Positions 43,436 through 56,427 are shown, counted from the first letter of the stretch. The stretch: 64,000 bases of DNA from Sinonovacula constricta (GCA_007844125.1 CM017561.1:34438406-34502405); one strand, 5' to 3'. The notes: generated by a model not told the origin, from the letters alone. Program-made: numbers and translations.

Positions 43436-46400
43436 GTAACGGTCAGAGAGGTAGATATGTAAGCACATCAAACCGGCCGTGCTGCCGGCTTATCTTGTAT
43501 CTACAGTAACGGTCAGAGAGGTAGATATGTAAGCACATCAAACCGGCCGTGCTGCCGGCTTATCTTGTATCTACAGTAACGGTCAGAGAGGTAGATATGT
43601 AAGCACATCAAACCGGCCGTGCTGCCGGCTTATCTTGTATCTACTGTAACGGTCAGAGAGGTAGATATGTAAGCACATCAAACCGGCCGTGCTGCCGGCT
43701 TATCTTGTATCTACTGTAACGGTCAGAGAGGTAGATATGTAAGCACATCAAACCGGCCGTGCTGCCGGCTTATCTTGTATCTACAGTAACGGTCAGAGAG
43801 GTAGATATGTAAGCACATCAAACCGGCCGTGCTGCCGGCTTATCTTGTATCTACAGTAACGGTCAGAGAGGTAGATATGTAAGCACATCAAACCGGCCGT
43901 GCTGCCGGCCTATCTTGTATCTACAGTAACGGTCAGAGAGGTAGATATGTAAGCACATCAAACCGGCCGTGCTGCCGGCTTATCTTGTATCTACAGTAAC
44001 GGTCAGAGAGGTAGATATGTAAGCACATCAAACCGGCCGTGCTGCCGGCTTATCTTGTATCTACAGTAACGGTCAGAGAGGTAGATATGTAAGCACATCA
44101 AACCGGCCGTGCTGCCGGCTTATCTTGTATCTACTGTAACGGTCAGAGAGGTAGATATGTAAGCACATCAAACCGGCCGTGCTGCCGGCTTATCTTGTAT
44201 CTACAGTAACGGTCAGAGAGATAGATATGTAAGCACATCAAACCGGCCGTGCTGCCGGCTTATCTTGTATCTACAGTAACGGTCAGAGAGGTAGATATGT
44301 AAGCACATCAAACCGGCCGTGCTGCCGGCTTATCTTGTATCTACTGTAACGGTCAGAGAGGTAGATATGTAAGCACATCAAACCGGCCGTGCTGCCGGCT
44401 TATCTTGTATCTACAGTAACGGTCAGAGAGGTAGATATGTAAGCACATCAAACCGGCCGTGCTGCCGGCTTATCTTGTATCTACAGTAACGGTCAGAGAG
44501 GTAGATATGTAAGCACATCAAACCGGCCGTGCTGCCGGCTTATCTTGTATCTACAGTAACGGTCAGAGAGGTAGATATGTAAGCACATCAAACCGGCCGT
44601 GCTGCCGGCTTATCTTGTATCTACAGTAACGGTCAGAGAGGTAGATATGTAAGCACATCAAACCGGCCGTGCTGCCGGCTTATCTTGTATCTACAGTAAC
44701 GGTCAGAGAGGTAGATATGTAAGCACATCAAACCGGCCGTGCTGCCGGCTTATCTTGTATCTACAGTAACGGTCAGAGAGGTAGATATGTAAGCACATCA
44801 AACCGGCCGTGCTGCCGGCTTATCTTGTATCTACTGTAACGGTCAGAGAGGTAGATATGTAAGCACATCAAACCGGCCGTGCTGCCGGCTTATCTTGTAT
44901 CTACTGTAACGGTCAGAGAGGTAGATATGTAAGCACATCAAACCGGCCGTGCTGCCGGCTTATCTTGTATCTACTGTAACGGTCAGAGAGGTAGATATGT
45001 AAGCACATCAAACCGGCCGTGCTGCCGGCTTATCTTGTATCTACAGTAACGGTCAGAGAGGTAGATATGTAAGCACATCAAACCGGCCGTGCTGCCGGCT
45101 TATCTTGTATCTACTGTAACGGTCAGAGAGGTAGATATGTAAGCACATCAAACCGGCCGTGCTGCCGGCTTATCTTGTATCTACTGTAACGGTCAGAGAG
45201 GTAGATATGTAAGCACATCAAACCGGCCGTGCTGCCGGCTTATCTTGTATCTACTGTAACGGTCAGAGAGGTAGATATGTAAGCACATCAAACCGGCCGT
45301 GCTGCCGGCTTATCTTGTATCTACTGTAACGGTCAGAGAGGTAGATATGTAAGCACATCAAACCGGCCGTGCTGCCGGCTTATCTTGTATCTACAGTAAC
45401 GGTCAGAGAGATAGATATGTAAGCACATCAAACCGGCCGTGCTGCCGGCTTATCTTGTATCTACTGTAACGGTCAGAGAGGTAGATATGTAAGCACATCA
45501 AACCGGCCGTGCTGCCGGCTTATCTTGTATCTACTGTAACGGTCAGAGAGATAGATATGTAAGCACATCAAACCGGCCGTGCTGCCGGCTTATCTTGTAT
45601 CTACAGTAACGGTCAGAGAGGTAGATATGTAAGCACATCAAACCGGCCGTGCTGCCGGCCTATCTTGTATCTACAGTAACGGTCAGAGAGGTAGATATGT
45701 AAGCACATCAAACCGGCCGTGCTGCCGGCTTATCTTGTATCCACTGTAACGGTCAGAGAGGTAGATATGTAAGCACATCAAACCGGCCGTGCTGCCGGCT
45801 TATCTTGTATCTACTGTAACGGTCAGAGAGGTAGATATGTAAGCACATCAAACCGGCCGTGCTGCCGGCTTATCTTGTATCTACAGTAACGGTCAGAGAG
45901 GTAGATATGTAAGCACATCAAACCGGCCGTGCTGCCGGCTTATCTTGTATCTACTGTAACGGTCAGAGAGGTAGATATGTAAGCACATCAAACCGGCCGT
46001 GCTGCCGGCTTATCTTGTATCTACAGTAACGGTCAGAGAGGTAGATATGTAAGCACATCAAACCGGCCGTGCTGCCGGCTTATCTTGTATCCACTGTAAC
46101 GGTCAGAGAGATAGATATGTAAGCACATCAAACCGGCCGTGCTGCCGGCTTATCTTGTATCTACAGTAACGGTCAGAGAGGTAGATATGTAAGCACATCA
46201 AACCGGCCGTGCTGCCGGCTTATCTTGTATCTACTGTAACGGTCAGAGAGGTAGATATGTAAGCACATCAAACCGGCCGTGCTGCCGGCCTATCTTGTAT
46301 CTACTGTAACGGTCAGAGAGATAGATATGTAAGCACATCAAACCGGCCGTGCTGCCGGCTTATCTTGTATCTACTGTAACGGTCAGAGAGGTAGATATGT

Positions 46401-49400
46401 AAGCACATCAAACCGGCCGTGCTGCCGGCTTATCTTGTATCTACTGTAACGGTCAGAGAGGTAGATATGTAAGCACATCAAACCGGCCGTGCTGCCGGCT
46501 TATCTTGTATCTACAGTAACGGTCAGAGAGGTAGATATGTAAGCACATCAAACCGGCCGTGCTGCCGGCTTATCTTGTATCCACTGTAACGGTCAGAGAG
46601 ATAGATATGTCAGCACATCAAACCGGCCGTGCTGCCGGCTTATCTTGTATCTACTGTAACGGTCAGAGAGGTAGATATGTCAGCACATCAAACCGGCCGT
46701 GCTGCCGGCTTATCTTGTATCTACTGTAACGGTCAGAGAGGTAGATATGTAAGCACATCAAACCGGCCGTGCTGCCGGCTTATCTTGTATCTACTGTAAC
46801 GGTCAGAGAGGTAGATATGTAAGCACATCAAACCGGCCGTGCTGCCGGCTTATCTTGTATCTACTGTAACGGTCAGAGAGGTAGATATGTAAGCACATCA
46901 AACCGGCCGTGCTGCCGGCTTATCTTGTATCTACAGTAACGGTCAGAGAGGTAGATATGTAAGCACATCAAACCGGCCGTGCTGCCGGCTTATCTTGTAT
47001 CTACTGTAACGGTCAGAGAGGTAGATATGTAAGCACATCAAACCGGCCGTGCTGCCGGCTTTTCTTGTATCTACAGTAACGGTCAGAGAGGTAGATATGT
47101 AAGCACATCAAACCGGCCGTGCTGCCGGCTTATCTTGTATCTACTGTAACGGTCAGAGAGGTAGATATGTAAGCACATCAAACCGGCCGTGCTGCCGGCT
47201 TATCTTGTATCTACTGTAACGGTCAGAGAGATAGATATGTAAGCACATCAAACCGGCCGTGCTGCCGGCCTATCTTGTATCTACAGTAACGGTCAGAGAG
47301 GTAGATATGTAAGCACATCAAACCGGCCGTGCTGCCGGCTTATCTTGTATCTACAGTAACGGTCAGAGAGGTAGATATGTAAGCACATCAAACCGGCCGT
47401 GCTGCCGGCTTATCTTGTATCTACTGTAACGGTCAGAGAGGTAGATATGTCAGCACATCAAACCGGCCGTGCTGCCGGCTTATCTTGTATCTACTGTAAC
47501 GGTCAGAGAGATAGATATGTAAGCACATCAAACCGGCCGTGCTGCCGGCTTATCTTGTATCTACAGTAACGGTCAGAGAGGTAGATATGTAAGCACATCA
47601 AACCGGCCGTGCTGCCGGCTTATCTTGTATCTACTGTAACGGTCAGAGAGGTAGATATGTAAGCACATCAAACCGGCCGTGCTGCCGGCTTATCTTGTAT
47701 CTACTGTAACGGTCAGAGAGGTAGATATGTAAGCACATCAAACCGGCCGTGCTGCCGGCTTATCTTGTATCTACAGTAACGGTCAGAGAGGTAGATATGT
47801 AAGCACATCAAACCGGCCGTGCTGCCGGCTTATCTTGTATCTACAGTAACGGTCAGAGAGGTAGATATGTAAGCACATCAAACCGGCCGTGCTGCCGGCT
47901 TATCTTGTATCTACTGTAACGGTCAGAGAGATAGATATGTAAGCACATCAAACCGGCCGTGCTGCCGGCTTATCTTGTATCCACTGTAACGGTCAGAGAG
48001 GTAGATATGTAAGCACATCAAACCGGCCGTGCTGCCGGCCTATCTTGTATCTACAGTAACGGTCAGAGAGATAGATATGTAAGCACATCAAACCGGCCGT
48101 GCTGCCGGCTTATCTTGTATCCACTGTAACGGTCAGAGAGGTAGATATGTAAGCACATCAAACCGGCCGTGCTGCCGGCTTATCTTGTATCCACTGTAAC
48201 GGTCAGAGAGGTAGATATGTAAGCACATCAAACCGGCCGTGCTGCCGGCTTATCTTGTATCCACTGTAACGGTCAGAGAGGTAGATATGTAAGCACATCA
48301 AACCGGCCGTGCTGCCGGCTTATCTTGTATCTACTGTAACGGTCAGAGAGATAGATATGTAAGCACATCAAACCGGCCGTGCTGCCGGCTTATCTTGTAT
48401 CTACTGTAACGGTCAGAGAGGTAGATATGTAAGCACATCAAACCGGCCGTGCTGCCGGCTTATCTTGTATCTACAGTAACGGTCAGAGAGGTAGATATGT
48501 AAGCACATCAAACCGGCCGTGCTGCCGGCTTATCTTGTATCTACTGTAACGGTCAGAGAGGTAGATATGTAAGCACATCAAACCGGCCGTGCTGCCGGCT
48601 TATCTTGTATCTACAGTAACGGTCAGAGAGGTAGATATGTAAGCACATCAAACCGGCCGTGCTGCCGGCTTATCTTGTATCTACTGTAACGGTCAGAGAG
48701 GTAGATATGTAAGCACATCAAACCGGCCGTGCTGCCGGCCTATCTTGTATCTACAGTAACGGTCAGAGAGGTAGATATGTAAGCACATCAAACCGGCCGT
48801 GCTGCCGGCTTATCTTGTATCTACTGTAACGGTCAGAGAGGTAGATATGTAAGCACATCAAACCGGCCGTGCTGCCGGCTTATCTTGTATCTACTGTAAC
48901 GGTCAGAGAGGTAGATATGTAAGCACATCAAACCGGCCGTGCTGCCGGCTTTTCTTGTATCTACAGTAACGGTCAGAGAGGTAGATATGTAAGCACATCA
49001 AACCGGCCGTGCTGCCGGCTTTTCTTGTATCTACTGTAACGGTCAGAGAGGTAGATATGTAAGCACATCAAACCGGCCGTGCTGCCGGCTTATCTTGTAT
49101 CCACTGTAACGGTCAGAGAGGTAGATATGTAAGCACATCAAACCGGCCGTGCTGCCGGCTTATCTTGTATCCACTGTAACGGTCAGAGAGGTAGATATGT
49201 AAGCACATCAAACCGGCCGTGCTGCCGGCCTATCTTGTATCTACAGTAACGGTCAGAGAGGTAGATATGTAAGCACATCAAACCGGCCGTGCTGCCGGCT
49301 TATCTTGTATCTACTGTAACGGTCAGAGAGATAGATATGTAAGCACATCAAACCGGCCGTGCTGCCGGCTTATCTTGTATCTACTGTAACGGTCAGAGAG

Positions 49401-52400
49401 GTAGATATGTAAGCACATCAAACCGGCCGTGCTGCCGGCTTTTCTTGTATCTACTGTAACGGTCAGAGAGGTAGATATGTAAGCACATCAAACCGGCCGT
49501 GCTGCCGGCCTATCTTGTATCTACAGTAACGGTCAGAGAGGTAGATATGTAAGCACATCAAACCGGCCGTGCTGCCGGCCTATCTTGTATCTACAGTAAC
49601 GGTCAGAGAGGTAGATATGTAAGCACATCAAACCGGCCGTGCTGCCGGCTTATCTTGTATCTACTGTAACGGTCAGAGAGGTAGATATGTAAGCACATCA
49701 AACCGGCCGTGCTGCCGGCCTATCTTGTATCTACAGTAACGGTCAGAGAGGTAGATATGTAAGCACATCAAACCGGCCGTGCTGCCGGCTTATCTTGTAT
49801 CTACAGTAACGGTCAGAGAGGTAGATATGTAAGCACATCAAACCGGCCGTGCTGCCGGCCTATCTTGTATCTACAGTAACGGTCAGAGAGGTAGATATGT
49901 AAGCACATCAAACCGGCCGTGCTGCCGGCTTATCTTGTATCTACTGTAACGGTCAGAGAGGTAGATATGTAAGCACATCAAACCGGCCGTGCTGCCGGCT
50001 TATCTTGTATCCACTGTAACGGTCAGAGAGGTAGATATGTAAGCACATCAAACCGGCCGTGCTGCCGGCTTATCTTGTATCTACTGTAACGGTCAGAGAG
50101 ATAGATATGTAAGCACATCAAACCGGCCGTGCTGCCGGCTTATCTTGTATCTACAGTAACGGTCAGAGAGGTAGATATGTAAGCACATCAAACCGGCCGT
50201 GCTGCCGGCTTATCTTGTATCTACAGTAACGGTCAGAGAGGTAGATATGTAAGCACATCAAACCGGCCGTGCTGCCGGCTTATCTTGTATCTACAGTAAC
50301 GGTCAGAGAGGTAGATATGTAAGCACATCAAACCGGCCGTGCTGCCGGCCTATCTTGTATCTACAGTAACGGTCAGAGAGGTAGATATGTAAGCACATCA
50401 AACCGGCCGTGCTGCCGGCTTATCTTGTATCTACTGTAACGGTCAGAGAGATAGATATGTAAGCACATCAAACCGGCCGTGCTGCCGGCTTATCTTGTAT
50501 CTACAGTAACGGTCAGAGAGGTAGATATGTAAGCACATCAAACCGGCCGTGCTGCCGGCTTATCTTGTATCTACTGTAACGGTCAGAGAGGTAGATATGT
50601 AAGCACATCAAACCGGCCGTGCTGCCGGCCTATCTTGTATCTACAGTAACGGTCAGAGAGGTAGATATGTAAGCACATCAAACCGGCCGTGCTGCCGGCT
50701 TATCTTGTATCTACTGTAACGGTCAGAGAGGTAGATATGTAAGCACATCAAACCGGCCGTGCTGCCGGCTTATCTTGTATCTACTGTAACGGTCAGAGAG
50801 GTAGATATGTAAGCACATCAAACCGGCCGTGCTGCCGGCTTATCTTGTATCCACTGTAACGGTCAGAGAGGTAGATATGTAAGCACATCAAACCGGCCGT
50901 GCTGCCGGCTTATCTTGTATCCACTGTAACGGTCAGAGAGGTAGATATGTAAGCACATCAAACCGGCCGTGCTGCCGGCTTATCTTGTATCCACTGTAAC
51001 GGTCAGAGAGGTAGATATGTAAGCACATCAAACCGGCCGTGCTGCCGGCTTATCTTGTATCTACTGTAACGGTCAGAGAGGTAGATATGTAAGCACATCA
51101 AACCGGCCGTGCTGCCGGCTTATCTTGTATCTACAGTAACGGTCAGAGAGGTAGATATGTAAGCACATCAAACCGGCCGTGCTGCCGGCTTATCTTGTAT
51201 CCACTGTAACGGTCAGAGAGGTAGATATGTAAGCACATCAAACCGGCCGTGCTGCCGGCTTATCTTGTATCCACTGTAACGGTCAGAGAGGTAGATATGT
51301 AAGCACATCAAACCGGCCGTGCTGCCGGCTTATCTTGTATCTACAGTAACGGTCAGAGAGGTAGATATGTAAGCACATCAAACCGGCCGTGCTGCCGGCT
51401 TATCTTGTATCTACAGTAACGGTCAGAGAGGTAGATATGTAAGCACATCAAACCGGCCGTGCTGCCGGCTTATCTTGTATCTACAGTAACGGTCAGAGAG
51501 GTAGATATGTAAGCACATCAAACCGGCCGTGCTGCCGGCTTATCTTGTATCTACAGTAACGGTCAGAGAGGTAGATATGTAAGCACATCAAACCGGCCGT
51601 GCTGCCGGCTTATCTTGTATCTACAGTAACGGTCAGAGAGGTAGATATGTAAGCACATCAAACCGGCCGTGCTGCCGGCCTATCTTGTATCTACAGTAAC
51701 GGTCAGAGAGGTAGATATGTAAGCACATCAAACCGGCCGTGCTGCCGGCTTATCTTGTATCTACTGTAACGGTCAGAGAGATAGATATGTAAGCACATCA
51801 AACCGGCCGTGCTGCCGGCCTATCTTGTATCTACAGTAACGGTCAGAGAGGTAGATATGTAAGCACATCAAACCGGCCGTGCTGCCGGCTTATCTTGTAT
51901 CCACTGTAACGGTCAGAGAGGTAGATATGTAAGCACATCAAACCGGCCGTGCTGCCGGCCTATCTTGTATCTACAGTAACGGTCAGAGAGGTAGATATGT
52001 AAGCACATCAAACCGGCCGTGCTGCCGGCTTATCTTGTATCTACTGTAACGGTCAGAGAGATAGATATGTAAGCACATCAAACCGGCCGTGCTGCCGGCT
52101 TATCTTGTATCTACTGTAACGGTCAGAGAGGTAGATATGTAAGCACATCAAACCGGCCGTGCTGCCGGCTTATCTTGTATCTACTGTAACGGTCAGAGAG
52201 GTAGATATGTAAGCACATCAAACCGGCCGTGCTGCCGGCTTATCTTGTATCTACAGTAACGGTCAGAGAGGTAGATATGTAAGCACATCAAACCGGCCGT
52301 GCTGCCGGCTTATCTTGTATCTACAGTAACGGTCAGAGAGGTAGATATGTAAGCACATCAAACCGGCCGTGCTGCCGGCTTATCTTGTATCTACAGTAAC

Positions 52401-53150
52401 GGTCAGAGAGGTAGATATGTAAGCACATCAAACCGGCCGTGCTGCCGGCTTATCTTGTATCTACAGTAACGGTCAGAGAGGTAGATATGTAAGCACATCA
52501 AACCGGCCGTGCTGCCGGCTTATCTTGTATCTACTGTAACGGTCAGAGAGGTAGATATGTAAGCACATCAAACCGGCCGTGCTGCCGGCTTATCTTGTAT
52601 CTACTGTAACGGTCAGAGAGATAGATATGTAAGCACATCAAACCGGCCGTGCTGCCGGCTTATCTTGTATCTACTGTAACGGTCAGAGAGGTAGATATGT
52701 AAGCACATCAAACCGGCCGTGCTGCCGGCTTATCTTGTATCTACTGTAACGGTCAGAGAGATAGATATGTAAGCACATCAAACCGGCCGTGCTGCCGGCT
52801 TATCTTGTATCTACAGTAACGGTCAGAGAGGTAGATATGTAAGCACATCAAACCGGCCGTGCTGCCGGCCTATCTTGTATCTACTGTAACGGTCAGAGAG
52901 GTAGATATGTAAGCACATCAAACCGGCCGTGCTGCCGGCTTATCTTGTATCTACAGTAACGGTCAGAGAGGTAGATATGTAAGCACATCAAACCGGCCGT
53001 GCTGCCGGCCTATCTTGTATCTACTGTAACGGTCAGAGAGGTAGATATGTAAGCACATCAAACCGGCCGTGCTGCCGGCTTATCTTGTATCCACTGTAAC
53101 GGTCAGAGAGGTAGATATGTAAGCACATCAAACCGGCCGTGCTGCCGGCT
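43421..53150. repeat. Satellite array 3, 139 strictly 70-bp monomers
   Basis: The monomer is TATCTTGTATCTACAGTAAC, GGTCAGAGAGGTAGATATGT, AAGCACATCAAACCGGCCGT, GCTGCCGGCT. The span is 9730 bp, exactly 139 x 70: the phase never slips, so no unit carries a net insertion or deletion. I find only six variable sites, at monomer positions 2 (A/T), 12 (T/C), 15 (A/T), 31 (G/A), 41 (A/C) and 70 (T/C). Positions 42-69 look identical in every copy. The monomer has three inverted repeats: TATCTAC/GTAGATA (16-base spacer), AGCAC/GTGCT (12-base spacer) and CCGGC/GCCGG (6-base loop), the last two mutually exclusive. GC is about 49%, far above the flanks. No ORF, promoter or spacer diversity is present. It is unrelated in sequence to arrays 1 and 2 as far as I can see. 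Confidence 0.97.
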
Positions 53151-56100
53151 TATCTTTTTTAGGGAGACGGTTTAAGCGTCTTCTAAAGTTGCTCAGTTAA
53201 GTAACGGTTACTGTTGCTGGTGTATTGATGAGTGACCGTTGGAAAGCACCGACATACGTTACATAACGACATATCACACTGTAGGCTATTAAATGAAAAG
53301 ATTAATGTCAACAGATACAACATATGTTGACACAGCTGTAAACTATAGTTTAGATTTCCTTGGCTGTCTTGTATCAGTGTATTATTTCTAGGATTTCTAT
53401 AATGACTTTAAACTACCACGACATATACCACATATAAATATACCTACACCAAGCTTTTAAGTTATATAATGTTTGATTCATCTGTAAAAGACCTTGCTTG
53501 AGAGGTAATTTCTAAAATGATTAATGCCGTTGTTTTTCATGGTATTAAATTAATTTGTTTATATTGATATTCATATGTTAAGATATAATCATGTTTTAAA
53601 TAACTTATTTTCTTCAAACAGTTATGCCAAAACAGTGGTAATATTTGCATTACAAAATGTATCCCAAAAGATTAGATTAGGCAGTGAAATCGATCATTTC
53701 AACAGACATTGGTTTAAAAGCCAAATAAATGTAGTGCATATTTCTTTTTTTTTATTTCCCAATAAATGTGCTAAAATGGAAAGAGAATTTAAGTTTGCTT
53801 CAGCTCACGTCAGATATATAAAGTTTTGCGAAATACGTGTACAAATTTAATAACTCACGCCTACGGCTTTAGTGATTAAATTCCTTCGCATCTAAACTCT
53901 AAACCATAATATATTGTTAGATCACTTTAAACAATTCGTCTACTTTTTTAATTATATAAATTGTAAGAAATACGTTTCATGTCTCTGGTTTCATTTAAAG
54001 TCTACGGAACTCTACTAAGTAATCCTTACTGCGCATCAATATATTATACAACAAGGCCTTTCTTGGACAGCCGGTAGTTGTATTTGTTAATATAAGCCCC
54101 GACACCTATTATTCAGCTTTACATACAGAACAAAATAGTTAACATATTAGCTTATTTGAAATAAAATAAACTTACTAAATGGGACCGTCCAATTTATTAT
54201 TACTAAGAACTTGTCTTAATTAAGCATTGATTTAACCTTAATTGGATTATTCGTTAAATTGAGCAAGGATCGTAAAGATCGATGCACAAATAGCGAGTCA
54301 GCTATCTAGAGTTACTTGTTGCTTTTCATTGGAATGACAAATATGCGTGTGAATTGAAATCAGACAATATGTGCTGCATTTATATATCATTTACATGGAG
54401 GTCTTGGATGTGTAATATTCTCGCTTTAACACTCTGAAAATGGTGCATGGCTTGAAATATCTGGATTTCTGTTTCCTTTGTTCCAGGCATTGAAAACAAG
54501 AAGATAGTAAGAAGTTCTAGACAGTTTAATGAGAATGTAAAATGAATGCTTAATTATTATGTGTTCAAGACTCACGCAGGGTAAAACTGACATAGATTTG
54601 TGTCCTTCAACACTGAACAAACAGACAGAAACTAATGTTTCTTGGCAACCAGACCCTGATGCATGCTATATCGATGCGTTTTCTATGAAATGGTCATTTA
54701 ACACATGTGTTACATGTTTCCACCTTTCAGTCAGGTGACAGCAGGTAGAAAATTCTTCAAGACTAGAACAACTGCATTTTCGTGTGCCCACTGTGGACAA
54801 CTCCGCTTTGGTGACCATTACTGACAGACAATCCACGGATTAGTTAGTGAAATCCAAATCTTCTGATGATGGCAGGAATAAACAAGAAACAGAGGTTGAT
54901 TGTGTGCAATCTATCAGGTTATCCTTACAAAACAGGAGTCTTTCGAAGGAGCCTATTAACATTTTTATCAGATCATGGAGATATTGCACAAAGAAGTAGT
55001 ACTCATATGTCAGTTGATGGTTTTCTTTCTGTAAGGAGAAGAAAATTGATTCATTTCAAGCATCTTTTTTAAATGATATTTTAGACTTTCTCAACTGTTT
55101 ACGAATAATTTAGGATACAGTTCTTTGAACACTGCACGAAGTGCATTATCTACAGTTTATATGGTAGTTGATGGTTTTCCTTCAGGTAGCCATCCTTTGG
55201 TGATCCGATTTATGAAGGGTGTTTATAATGACCGAATAATATTCGTACCTTGTCACCATTAAAGTTAATGTTATATTAATATCAATATTAATAACAAAAG
55301 CCTAAATATTTATAACATCAAGGACATCATTATAATATATATTATTCTTTATAGGAAGCATGGAGACTTGAATCGATATACATTGTGAGAATAACTATGT
55401 AAATAGCACAGATACAAGCAGATAAATAACACTCGACTCATATTTTCCGGGGCCCTTGCATCGGCATGATTGAGTTTGCTGTCATATATATCTTTATTTG
55501 AAAATGCTTAGTAAGTCATTTACATAAATATAATTAACGTGTACAGAGAGAGTTTCGATTTAAAAAAATGTATAAAGACAAATAAGAACCGGTCATCAAT
55601 TGCGTCAAAGAGACGAGATAAAAAGTCGAAAATGTGACACTTTGAAGTGTATACATTTATTTGTGATGAGCTCTTGAGTGTACTTCTATATGAATAGTTT
55701 ATCTTAAACAGTATAGATGTTTATTGTTTGCGTTGCAGCAACTTACAACTTTAGTGGTTGACGATGGGGTTGGCGTCGTCGATTTTGCATTGCGTACCCG
55801 CACGTTTTCAGTGAAATTATGAGTTCCGGTCTAAATAGATCAGTCCTTTATTGAGCATAGGAGCGCTGTTATTTTTAATTTTCATACCTCTACAATGTTT
55901 CAGCTTTGTTTTGCGCCAAATTGCATGAGATTATCTTCATTATAGCAAATAGAGTCAAAAACAAAATAATATCTTATAATATTAAAATTACTTTATGTCA
56001 GGGGTACTACTTCCGCTGCACATTATTATTACCACCCTTTACAATAACCCTGATAAAATACTGGTCCATATTCGGTAAATAAATGTACATGGGGACTCTA

Positions 56101-56396
56101 TGCGCTCTTACTTACGAAAGCAGATAGGAATGCTCTTCGGTACGTTCTTCGATGTTCGTAGTGCATGCTAACAAACTGAGATTACCTATTAGCAACGAAA
56201 CAGTCCATAGCCAGAGAAAGTTTGTTCTGAGCGGTAAAATCTGACTTCAGATGCAATGTTTATGCAACATTTAAAGGTAAATCGACGATTTCTGTAAGGT
56301 CCACGCAAATCTGAAAATGGCATTTCCAGTGCTGCCAGCATGCAGGAATACTTTTATAGCATCTCTAAAGTGTTTGTGATCAATTGATTACGTTTT
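53151..56396. other. AT-rich single-copy region without a recognised gene
   Basis: About 3.2 kb of AT-rich DNA. Open frames at 53575-53850 (plus, 91 codons), 54426-54620 (minus) and 54866-55072 (plus, 68 codons) match no family I know and have lengths expected by chance in several kilobases. A short imperfect direct repeat around AGTTGATGGTTTTC occurs at about 55012-55032 and 55165-55186, with weaker similarity before each copy (GCACAAAG and GCACGAAG). Confidence 0.6.
53165..53181. other. Hairpin just right of array 3
   Basis: AGACG-GTTTAAG-CGTCT, a perfect 5-bp stem with a 7-base loop, 14 bp after the last monomer. A second short palindrome, AGTAAC-G-GTTACT, follows at about 53199. Such short stems can occur by chance. 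Confidence 0.4.
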
Positions 56397-56427
56397 GGAT
56401 CGGAGGGTATCAAATTCAATCACTAGT
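56397..56427 (+). repeat. Possible degenerate fragment of the SINE head
   Basis: GGATCGGAGGGT followed by a CAAATTCAATCACTAG-like tail resembles the 3' half of the tRNA-like unit at 56699-56765 (GGATCGGAGGGT, then TTCAAACCCTAG). Only about 30 bp, so chance is not excluded. Confidence 0.35.

Noticed and set aside
43421..53150. CRISPR-like array (regular repeats with an internal palindrome)
   Set aside because: The whole 70-bp unit is repeated with no unique spacers, no cas genes are near, and the context is eukaryotic.
43421..53150. CENP-B box or telomere repeat in the satellites
   Set aside because: No TTCG....A..CGGG match is present in any monomer, and no TTAGGG run exists (only one isolated TTTAGGG at about 53158).
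53195..53240. Inverted partial 70-bp monomer in the right flank (TGACCGTT against AACGGTCA)
   Set aside because: Only eight bases match, which is likely enough by chance over this length.
53575..53850. 91-codon plus-strand frame
   Set aside because: Its length is expected by chance in AT-rich DNA, its composition is low in coding signal and it matches no family I know.
54866..55072. 68-codon plus-strand frame starting MMAGINKKQR
   Set aside because: Short, without a recognised domain, and followed by AT-rich DNA. The length fits chance.
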